18,972 nt of DNA. Origin: an uncultured Agathobaculum sp. (lineage in GTDB: Bacteria > Bacillota > Clostridia > Oscillospirales > Butyricicoccaceae). Position numbers and translations under genes: made by a program. The stretch lies in the NCBI GenBank assembly GCA_934504345.1, contig CAKSVR010000039.1:1-18972 (forward strand), given 5' to 3'. The notes under the pieces were generated by a model. That model was given only the letters and a program-made list of their open reading frames with translations, searched no databases and was not told where the DNA came from. Position 1 is the stretch's first letter; the number at the start of each line of letters is the position of its first letter. This document shows positions 13,648 to 18,972 of this stretch, piece after piece.

Positions 13648-13920
13648 AAGAGAACGGCTGATGCCGTTCTCTTCAGTTTGTCAAAAAAGTCGGTATTGAA
13701 CCAATTTCATCATATCGCGCGGCAGCGCGCATTAAATAGAATTTGCTGTGCAAATTCATAAAAACCGGGAGCGTGTATCTCGGTTTTTATACCTTAAGAG
13801 GGAAAAAGTTTCCGTATGGGAACTTTCGGACGACTTTGGAACGGCCCACGGTCCGTTCCTGCTTGTCGGCGAAACTGTAGTTTCGCGACAGCCTAAGAGA
13901 ACGGCTGATGCCGTTCTCTT
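13648..13920. repeat. Hairpin-rich intergenic element bounded by 26-bp direct repeats
   Basis: The same 26 bases (core AGAGAACGGC-TGAT-GCCGTTCTCT) occur at 13648-13673 and 13895-13920, each a perfect 10-bp stem hairpin. Between them is a series of further hairpins: CGCGCGG/GCGCGC near 13716-13731, GAATTTGC/GCAAATTC at about 13739-13757, AAAACCG/CGGTTTT, AAAGTTTCC/GGGAACTTT, GGAACGG/CCGTTCC and GCGAAACT/AGTTTCGC. The first 80 bases (13674-13753) are the inverted counterpart of 1-80. A 121-residue open frame here (13748-14113) has no family features and is not called. The stretch 13646-14119 therefore holds this element plus the promoter and leader of the next gene. Confidence 0.8.
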
Positions 13921-13925
13921 TTTTG
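13895..13925 (+). terminator. Intrinsic terminator (second copy), likely for the SLH gene
   Basis: A perfect 10-bp stem (13896-13905 with 13910-13919) is followed by an uninterrupted run of T. The identical hairpin at 13649-13672, right after the SLH stop, lacks the T run, so the functional terminator is probably this one. Confidence 0.75.
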
Positions 13926-14015
13926 CGTTTACGGATGCTTTATTCGATGTTCCCGCTGAGCGAAGTTTGACAGGGTGCTTTTTTGATATTCTGCTGATAA
14001 TTTGCCGCCGGGATG

Positions 14016-14044
14016 TTGACGGACAGCCACATTCCGGGTATGAT
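14016..14044 (+). promoter_or_regulatory. SigA-type promoter of the SLC1-family transporter
   Basis: TTGACG (14016-14021) and TATGAT (14039-14044) are separated by 17 bp, about 75 bp before the transporter start. Confidence 0.7.
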
Positions 14045-14056
14045 AGAAAGGAGATC

Positions 14057-14113
14057 ATGTGCCCGGCGGACTGCGGACTCGTTCTTCCGGGCACAGCGAC
14101 AAAAAGGGAGTAG
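14057..14113 (+). promoter_or_regulatory. Leader with 8-bp hairpin and possible 18-codon upstream ORF
   Basis: In the transporter leader, GTGCCCGG (14059-14066) pairs perfectly with CCGGGCAC (14087-14094). The same stretch can be read as a small ORF, ATG at 14057 to TAG at 14113 (MCPADCGLVLPGTATKRE), preceded by AAAGGAG at an unusually short 3-nt spacing. It ends seven bases before the transporter ATG. It may be an attenuation or translational-coupling element, or just a hairpin. Confidence 0.35.
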
Positions 14114-14119
14114 TATGTT

Positions 14120-15319
14120 ATGAAAAAACTCGTACACAGCCTGCCGTTCAAGCTGCTGCTTGGCGTTGCGGTGGGCATCGTCCTCGGCCTTGCGGCGAAT
14201 GAGGCCGTGATGAACGTGGTCGTAACGGTCAAGCAGGTGCTCGGCCAGATCATCACGTTCTGCGTGCCGCTGATCGTCATTGGCTTCATCGCGCCGTCCA
14301 TCACCAAGCTGGGAAACAATGCATCCCGTATGCTGGGTGTGGCGCTCGTCATCGCGTATGTGTCCTCGGTCGGCGCGGCGCTGGCCTCTGCGGCGGCGGG
14401 CTACGCGCTCATCCCGCACCTGTCCATCGTTTCGCAGGTGGACGGTCTGCGCGAGCTGCCCGAGGTGCTGTTCCAGCTGGAGATACCGGCTGTGATGAAC
14501 GTGATGAGCGCACTGGCGCTGTCGCTGATGGTCGGCCTTGCCATCACATGGACCAAGTCCAAGCAGATGGAGTCCCTGCTCGATGAGGTGCAGAACATTG
14601 TGCTGGCCATCGTCAGCAAGATCATCATTCCGATCCTGCCGTTCTTCATCGCCTCCACGTTCTGCGGTCTGGCGTATGAGGGCACCATCACCAAGCAGTT
14701 CCCGGTGTTCATCAAGGTCATTATCATCGTAATGCTCGGCCATTACCTGTGGATGCTGCTGCTGTATGCCATTGCGGGCGCGTACTCGGGCAAAAACCCG
14801 ATCGAGGTCGTCAAGCATTACGGCCCGGCGTATATTACCGCGGTCGGTACGATGTCCTCGGCGGCGACACTGGCGGTCGCACTGCGCTGCGCGAAAAAGT
14901 CCACCGTACTGCGTAAGGATATGGTCGACTTCGGCATCCCGCTGTTCGCGAACATCCATCTGTGCGGCTCGGTCCTGACCGAGGTGTTCTTCGTGATGAC
15001 GGTATCGCAGATTTTGTACGGCAAGATCCCGTCGGTCGGCACGATGGTGCTGTTCTGTGTGCTGTTGGGTGTTTTTGCCATTGGCGCACCGGGCGTTCCG
15101 GGCGGTACGGTCATGGCCTCGCTCGGCCTGATCACCGGTATCCTGCTGTTTGACGGCACGGGTACAGCGCTCATGCTGACCATCTTCGCATTGCAGGACA
15201 GCTTTGGCACAGCCTGCAACGTCACCGGCGACGGCGCGCTGACGCTGATCCTGACCGGCTATGCGGATAAGCATGGCATTAAGGCCGAAAAGAGCACAGT
15301 AGAGGAAACGGTGCTGTAA
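14120..15319 (+). CDS. Dicarboxylate/amino acid:cation symporter (SLC1/DAACS family)
   Basis: The 399-aa membrane protein matches the elevator-type SLC1 family (GltPh, SstT, DctA). HP1 carries GTMSSAATLAVALRCAK (243-259). HP2 carries GAPGVPGGTVMASLGL (322-337). TM8 carries DSFGTACNVTGD (360-371), aligning with the substrate and Na+ site of GltPh. At the position of GltPh Arg397, which holds the side-chain carboxylate of aspartate, this protein has Gly363. The TM7 NMDGT motif is replaced by NIHLCG. A neutral or otherwise non-acidic substrate is therefore more likely than glutamate or aspartate, and cation coupling may differ. GGGAG precedes the ATG. It is monocistronic, with its own promoter, a structured leader and a strong terminator. 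Confidence 0.92.
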   Translation: MKKLVHSLPFKLLLGVAVGIVLGLAANEAVMNVVVTVKQVLGQIITFCVPLIVIGFIAPSITKLGNNASRMLGVALVIAYVSSVGAALASAAAGYALIPHLSIVSQVDGLRELPEVLFQLEIPAVMNVMSALALSLMVGLAITWTKSKQMESLLDEVQNIVLAIVSKIIIPILPFFIASTFCGLAYEGTITKQFPVFIKVIIIVMLGHYLWMLLLYAIAGAYSGKNPIEVVKHYGPAYITAVGTMSSAATLAVALRCAKKSTVLRKDMVDFGIPLFANIHLCGSVLTEVFFVMTVSQILYGKIPSVGTMVLFCVLLGVFAIGAPGVPGGTVMASLGLITGILLFDGTGTALMLTIFALQDSFGTACNVTGDGALTLILTGYADKHGIKAEKSTVEETVL

Positions 15320-15329
15320 ACAGACACGC

Positions 15330-15356
15330 AAAAGGCGGGCTTTCAGCCCGCCTTTT
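15330..15356 (+). terminator. Intrinsic terminator of the transporter gene
   Basis: A perfect 10-bp stem, AAAGGCGGGC (15331-15340) with GCCCGCCTTT (15346-15355), lies 11 nt after the stop codon and ends in TTTT. Confidence 0.9.
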
Positions 15357-15367
15357 CTGCTGCCCTC

Positions 15368-15396
15368 TTGTGCTGTACGCACGGGTGCGGTATACT
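15368..15396 (+). promoter_or_regulatory. SigA-type promoter of the macro-domain operon
   Basis: TTGTGC (15368-15373) and TATACT (15391-15396) are separated by 17 bp, about 40 bp before the macro gene start. Confidence 0.7.
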
Positions 15397-15437
15397 GGAG
15401 ATACAAATAGATACAAAGACAGCAGGAGGGAACTTCC

Positions 15438-16451
15438 ATGCCCTTACATATCGTTCGGAACGATCTGATAAAAATGAAAGTGGATGCCATCGTCAATGCG
15501 ACTGACTGCACGCTATCCGGCAGCGGCGGCGCAGACCGGTGTATCCACCAGGCGGCGGGCCCGCGCCTGCGGGCGGCGTGCGATGCACTGGGTGGCTGTG
15601 AAGTCGGTCAGACCAAGCTGACAGAGGCGTATGAGCTGCCGTGCCGGTACATCATCCATACAGTCGGGCCGCACTGGCTGGACGGCGCGCACGGCGAATC
15701 CGAGCAGCTGGCGGCGTGCTATCACAACGCATTGGAACTCGCGCAGGCGCACGGCTGTGAAACGGTCGCGTTCCCGCTGATCGCCTCGGGCGTGAACGGG
15801 TATCCGAAAGAGCTGGCGCTGCAAACCGCGGTGGAGAGCATCCGTGCGTTCCTCGAGCAGGCGGATATGACGGTGTATCTGGTCGTGTTCGACCGGGCCG
15901 CATACCGTATCAGCAGCCGCCTGCATGACGAGGTAACCGCATATATCAGCGACTGCTATGCGGATGCTCACGCGGATTTCCGCACGCGCGCATCGAGGAC
16001 GTTCGGGCCGGCGTTAACATGGAGCAGCACAGCTGCTTCTGTGGCAGTGGCCGGTGCGACTATTGGCTCCGCGCCGCTGCCGCTGGAGGATATGCTGAAA
16101 CAGCTCGACGAGAGCTTCTCCGAGATGCTGCTGCGTAAGATCGACGAGCGCGGCATGACGGATGCTCAGTGCTACAAAAAGGCGAATATCGACCGCAGGC
16201 TGTTCGCCAAGATCCGCGCGGACAAAAATTACAAGCCGTCCAAGCCGACGGCGGTCGCGTTTGCGCTGGCGCTCGAGCTGCCGTATGGCGAGCTGACCGA
16301 TATGCTGCGGAAAGCTGGGTTTGCGCTGTCGCACTCGAATAAATTCGACGTTATCATCGAATATTTCGTGCAGAACGGCATTTATGACGTTATGGAGATT
16401 AACTCCGTGCTGTTCGAGTTCGACCAGAGCCTGCTGGGCACGAGCGCATGA
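15438..16451 (+). CDS. Macro-domain protein with C-terminal helical (HTH-like) domain
   Basis: The 337-aa protein has an N-terminal macro domain (about 1-165) with AIVNATD (17-23), GSGGADRCIHQAAGP (28-42), HTVGP (74-78) and PLIASGVNGYP (113-123). These are the ADP-ribose-binding loops of the MacroD/Appr-1''-processing type. Such domains bind or remove ADP-ribose. Asp33 of the GGxD loop is kept, but the usual NAAN motif reads NATD, so the second Asn is Asp23. After a linker (170-215), residues 216-335 form a helical domain (MLLRKIDERGMTDAQCYKKA and onward, ending FDQSLLG). I recall this domain fused to macro domains in other Clostridia; its layout resembles a DNA-binding or adaptor fold. GCAGGAGG lies upstream of the ATG. 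The next gene overlaps by ATGA. Confidence 0.9.
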   Translation: MPLHIVRNDLIKMKVDAIVNATDCTLSGSGGADRCIHQAAGPRLRAACDALGGCEVGQTKLTEAYELPCRYIIHTVGPHWLDGAHGESEQLAACYHNALELAQAHGCETVAFPLIASGVNGYPKELALQTAVESIRAFLEQADMTVYLVVFDRAAYRISSRLHDEVTAYISDCYADAHADFRTRASRTFGPALTWSSTAASVAVAGATIGSAPLPLEDMLKQLDESFSEMLLRKIDERGMTDAQCYKKANIDRRLFAKIRADKNYKPSKPTAVAFALALELPYGELTDMLRKAGFALSHSNKFDVIIEYFVQNGIYDVMEINSVLFEFDQSLLGTSA

Positions 16452-16834
16452 GGCGGACAGTGCTCGGCGGCCTGCTGTGCGAGGCGGTGTTTCAGGCAGC
16501 GTTCCTGCTGTTTTGGGTTACGGGCAGCATGACGGCGGCTGCGGCGGCAGGCGCGGTGACAGGATTTGCGGTGGTGCGGTTTTTGTCCGGCAGCGCGGCT
16601 TTTCGCCCGCTGAGAGATACCCTGCTGTGGCTGGGTGCGGCGCTGGCGGCGCATCTTTTGACAGACGGGCTGGGCGTGCCGCTGCGCCTTGCGGGATGGT
16701 GCGTGCCGTCTATTCGCGCCGCTGGCGGTTTTACCGCCGCTGAGGGACTGGCTGTACTGCTGGCAACGACGGTATTCGCGGCGGCTGCGGCGGCCGGATA
16801 CGGCATCGGCCTGTTTTTCGGCAGGAATAGGTAA
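16448..16834 (+). CDS. Hypothetical four-helix membrane protein
   Basis: The 128-aa, Ala- and Leu-rich protein has about four membrane segments (roughly 5-26, 29-48, 58-78 and 98-122) and ends in a short basic tail (FFGRNR). I do not recognise a family. Its ATG overlaps the macro-gene stop as ATGA, so it is translated by coupling to that gene. The VWA gene follows 96 bp later. Codon and base use match the neighbours. A link to the macro and VWA proteins is inferred only from position. Confidence 0.7.
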   Translation: MRRTVLGGLLCEAVFQAAFLLFWVTGSMTAAAAAGAVTGFAVVRFLSGSAAFRPLRDTLLWLGAALAAHLLTDGLGVPLRLAGWCVPSIRAAGGFTAAEGLAVLLATTVFAAAAAAGYGIGLFFGRNR

Positions 16835-16930
16835 GTGTCGCCTGCCGGGCGACCTGTGATCTTCCCTTTGGGTGTATACTGTGTTCATCAACAAGAGGAA
16901 CCCACACACACTGACAGGGAGGAACACCGT

Positions 16931-17572
16931 ATGAAAAAGAATCTGACCGAGATCGTATTCATCCTCGACCGCAGCGGCTCGATGAGCGGGCTGGAGGCCG
17001 ACACCATCGGCGGCTTTAACAGTCTGGTCGCCAAGCAGAAAAGGGAAGAGGGCGAGGCCCTGCTCTCAACCGTGCTGTTCGACAACGAGAGCGTTGTTAT
17101 CCACGACCGCGTGCCGGTGCAGGACGTTGCGCCTATGACCGACAAGGACTATCAGGTGCGCGGCTGCACGGCGCTGCTGGATGCCATCGGCGGCGCGATC
17201 CACCACATCGGCAACGTACACAAATATGCCCGCGAGGAGGATGTGCCCGAGCACACGCTGTTTGTTATCACGACCGACGGCATGGAGAACGCCAGCCGCC
17301 GCTACGACAGCGAGCAGGTCAAGCGTATGATCGAGCAGCGCAAGGAGCAGAACGGCTGGGAATTTCTGTTCCTCGGTGCCAACATCGATGCGGTGGAAAC
17401 CGCCCGTCACTTCGGCATCGACAGCAGCCGCGCAGTCAACTACCATGCCGACCATGCGGGCACAGCCCTGAACTTCGAGGTGCTCAGCGATGCGGTTTCG
17501 GCAGTGCGCGCCTCCAAGCTCGGCGGCAGCTGGAAGGATCGCATCGAGAGGGACTTTAAGAAGCGGCAGTAA
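16931..17572 (+). CDS. TerY-like von Willebrand factor A (VWA) domain protein
   Basis: The 213-aa protein is essentially one VWA domain with a complete MIDAS metal site: DRSGSM (13-18), Thr80 in GCTALLDAIG and Asp116 in ITTDGMEN. This type is close to TerY of tellurite/stress-resistance clusters and is cytosolic (no signal peptide). VWA proteins of this kind act as scaffolds in multiprotein stress or phage-response assemblies. The ATG at 16931 was chosen for GGGAGG at 16916-16921 and the family start MKKNLTEIVFILDRSGSM; the longer frame to 16835 is an unlikely extension. A TATACT at 16875-16880 may be a -10 box of its own, but the -35 is weak. It follows the macro and membrane genes on the same strand. 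Confidence 0.9.
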   Translation: MKKNLTEIVFILDRSGSMSGLEADTIGGFNSLVAKQKREEGEALLSTVLFDNESVVIHDRVPVQDVAPMTDKDYQVRGCTALLDAIGGAIHHIGNVHKYAREEDVPEHTLFVITTDGMENASRRYDSEQVKRMIEQRKEQNGWEFLFLGANIDAVETARHFGIDSSRAVNYHADHAGTALNFEVLSDAVSAVRASKLGGSWKDRIERDFKKRQ

Positions 17573-17579
17573 GCGGAGA

Positions 17580-17595
17580 GCCGCCGCCCGGCGGC
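17580..17595 (+). other. GC-rich hairpin after the VWA gene
   Basis: GCCGCC (17580-17585) pairs with GGCGGC (17590-17595) around a 4-nt loop, 8 nt after the stop. It lacks a T run, so it is a poor intrinsic terminator. Confidence 0.35.
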
Positions 17596-17625
17596 AAAGA
17601 AAAGAGAAGTTTTTCGAAAAAATGC

Positions 17626-17654
17626 TTGACTTTTCCGGCTGGATTTGGTATCCT
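17626..17654 (+). promoter_or_regulatory. Promoter of tRNA-Pro
   Basis: TTGACT (17626-17631) and TATCCT (17649-17654) are separated by 17 bp and end about 30 bp before the tRNA 5' end. Confidence 0.75.
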
Positions 17655-17685
17655 ATTTAAGCAAGGTTTGAGAAGCCAAGCAAAT

Positions 17686-17761
17686 CCGGGTGTAGCGCAG
17701 CTGGTAGCGTGCTTGACTGGGGGTCAAGAGGCCGCAGGTTCAAGTCCTGTCACTCGGACCA
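17686..17761 (+). tRNA. tRNA-Pro (anticodon GGG)
   Basis: The 76-nt cloverleaf is complete. The acceptor stem is CCGGGTG (17686-17692) with CACTCGG (17751-17757), one G-U pair. The anticodon stem is CTTGA/TCAAG with loop CTGGGGG, anticodon GGG at 17719-17721. The T-arm has GGTTCAAGTCC. The 3' CCA is encoded (17759-17761). It has its own promoter and a 17-bp terminator hairpin and borders a recombinase gene. Confidence 0.95.
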
Positions 17762-17763
17762 TG

Positions 17764-17814
17764 GCGAGTGTTCTTACAGCATTTGAAAGGCTGTAAGAAC
17801 ACTCGCTTTTTATA
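17764..17814 (+). terminator. Terminator of tRNA-Pro
   Basis: A perfect 17-bp stem pairs 17764-17780 (GCGAGTGTTCTTACAGC) with 17790-17806 and is followed by TTTTTATA. The T run overlaps the stop codon of the convergent recombinase gene (17810-17812). Confidence 0.9.
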
Positions 17815-18972
17815 CAGCGAGTTCACAGGGGGCGTAGTTGACGACTACGCCTTTTCTTGTATTTACGGACACTTCCGGGATTGGCAGGGGCAGCACCGTT
17901 GGAATCTCAATCGTTCCAACGCAGTTATAGTGGATACGAAGCCGCTGCTCCCAAACGCCGTCGATCTTCTCAGCATTGAATACTTCAATCTTCTCAACCA
18001 GTTCGTTCAGCATCCGGGGCGTCAGTTTCCGCGCTCTGGTGTACTTGCGGACAAGACCGATAAACATATCCGTTGTCATGGAACGGCTACTCTGCTTCTC
18101 TATCTCGGAGCGGAGCTTTTTTATTTTCTCTGCCAATTCCTTTTGCTCGTCCTCATACCGCCGGGACATTTTTGCGAAGCGGTCATCGGAGAGCTTGCCG
18201 GAAACATTGTCCTCATAGATGCGCTCAAAGAGGCCGTCCAATTCTTCGTCACGGGCAAGGAGCGTTTTCAGCTCTTTTTCCTTCAGCTTGCGGTCTGTCT
18301 GTTCCGCCTGCTGGGAATGACCGATCACCGCTTTTACAAATTCGTCCTCATAGAGACTGGCGAATTTCGTTAAGCGCCGTATCTCTCCCAGTACCACTTC
18401 CTCCAGGAAGTCCACACGGACATAATGGGTAGAGGTGCAGGTGCCGCGATTGCCCTTGTAGTTGGAGCAGTTGAAATACTTGATCTCCGGATTGCCCTGA
18501 TTGAAGTGAAAGTGAAGGTTGCTGCCGCAATCGGCGCAGACCAACAGGCCGGAAAACATATTGTGTTCTCCGTTGTTAGTGCGGCGCTTGCGGATTTTGC
18601 CCCGTTTCTGCTGCACCTGCTCATACACAGCACGCTCGATGATCGCCTCATGGACGTCCTGGAACACCACCCAATTCTCACGGTCATTGTCGATTCGCTT
18701 CTTATTCTTGTAGGATTTGGAATAAGTTTTGAAATTGAGAATGTCACCACAGTATTCCTGCAGGGAGAGAATTTTGGTTATTGTGGAGCTGTTCCACTTG
18801 GTAGGCGGCTGCTGTTTGCCCTTGCCGGGGCGTTTGATGCCCTTCGTGAGCCAGTAGGCCCGCGGGGTCAGGACACCATCCTTTTCAAGCTGGGTGGCGA
18901 TCTGCTCTGTTCCGAAGCCCTCCAAAGTCATGCTGTAAACGCGGCGCACAACCTGGGCTGCCTCGTCATCCA
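17810..18972 (-). CDS. Large serine recombinase, C-terminal part (runs off the window)
   Basis: About 387 residues are visible; the N-terminal catalytic domain with the active serine lies beyond 18972. Visible in order are the end of a Recombinase domain (MTLEGFGTEQIATQLEKDGV, TITKILSLQEYCGDIL, YEQVQQKRG), then a zinc beta-ribbon (Cys pair CADC followed by NC...GTC), a long coiled coil (about LKEKELKTLL to KKLRSEIEKQ), and a C-terminal DUF4368-like tail (MLNELVEKIEVFNAEKIDGVW). This is the Tn4451 TnpX/transposon-ICE type that integrates and excises mobile elements. The frame is open to the window edge, continuing DDEAAQVVRRVYSM, so the apparent GTG start at 18949 is not the true start. It converges on tRNA-Pro and uses the same hairpin region as its 3' boundary. 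Its lower GC and Lys-rich composition differ from the genes to the left, fitting acquired DNA. Confidence 0.9.
   Translation of the reverse strand, partial: DDEAAQVVRRVYSMTLEGFGTEQIATQLEKDGVLTPRAYWLTKGIKRPGKGKQQPPTKWNSSTITKILSLQEYCGDILNFKTYSKSYKNKKRIDNDRENWVVFQDVHEAIIERAVYEQVQQKRGKIRKRRTNNGEHNMFSGLLVCADCGSNLHFHFNQGNPEIKYFNCSNYKGNRGTCTSTHYVRVDFLEEVVLGEIRRLTKFASLYEDEFVKAVIGHSQQAEQTDRKLKEKELKTLLARDEELDGLFERIYEDNVSGKLSDDRFAKMSRRYEDEQKELAEKIKKLRSEIEKQSSRSMTTDMFIGLVRKYTRARKLTPRMLNELVEKIEVFNAEKIDGVWEQRLRIHYNCVGTIEIPTVLPLPIPEVSVNTRKGVVVNYAPCELAV

Noticed and set aside
13648..13920. CRISPR array
   Set aside because: There are only two direct repeats, they are terminator hairpins, and the sequence between them is one 221-bp hairpin-rich segment rather than regular spacers.
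13748..14113. 121-residue open frame after the SLH gene
   Set aside because: It runs through repeat hairpins, a terminator and the transporter promoter. Only its last codons might be read, as the short upstream ORF at 14057-14113.
13940..15511. 523-residue open frame antisense to the SLC1 transporter
   Set aside because: Low-complexity Arg/Asp/His-rich product with no start signal; a shadow of the well-supported transporter.
16837..16880. Hairpin plus TATACT as a separate promoter for the VWA gene
   Set aside because: The -10 box is good but no -35 box lies at 16-18 bp, so it is mentioned only as a possibility in the gene entry.

Overview
The window looks like chromosomal DNA from a GC-rich, endospore-forming member of the Firmicutes, probably class Clostridia and perhaps the Oscillospirales (the taxonomic rank is inference). 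The support is a forespore protease (gpr), the engulfment hydrolase spoIIP, a ger-type germinant receptor operon, and Gram-positive-style ribosome binding sites, SigA-like promoters and intrinsic terminators. Coding density is high. Most of the very long overlapping open frames are antisense shadows of real genes.

Left part (1-5050, + strand): a hairpin-rich repeat and terminator lead into lepA-hemW, which overlap by 14 nt. The UPF0237 (ACT) and UPF0210 (DUF711) pair follows and ends in a strong terminator. Middle part (5070-10680, - strand): read in transcription order this is gpr, spoIIP, a three-gene ger operon in the order A-C-B, and an ArsC/Spx-like gene with its own promoter. The ger operon is reduced: the A subunit is full length, the C lipoprotein lacks its C-terminal part, and the B permease is short. 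Right of this, on the + strand, come rpsT; an sdpRI-type autorepressor/immunity operon preceded by a small membrane zinc-ribbon gene; an SLH-domain protein; a hairpin-rich repeat; an SLC1-type transporter with a structured leader; and a macro-domain gene, a membrane protein gene and a TerY-like VWA gene in a row. tRNA-Pro(GGG) follows. Immediately behind its terminator is the 3' part of a large serine recombinase on the - strand, which marks the edge of a mobile element continuing beyond the window.

Main points of interest: the macro/membrane/VWA cluster; the truncated germinant receptor; the sdpR/I operon with an extra zinc-ribbon protein and a visible operator; an inverted-repeat family present at the window start and after the SLH gene; a second AT-rich repeat family that supplies the stop codons of hemW and spoIIP; an SLC1 transporter missing the arginine that reads acidic substrates; and the recombinase boundary at tRNA-Pro. 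No CRISPR array, rRNA or complete insertion sequence was seen. All functional calls rest on reading the protein sequences by eye; no database search was run.
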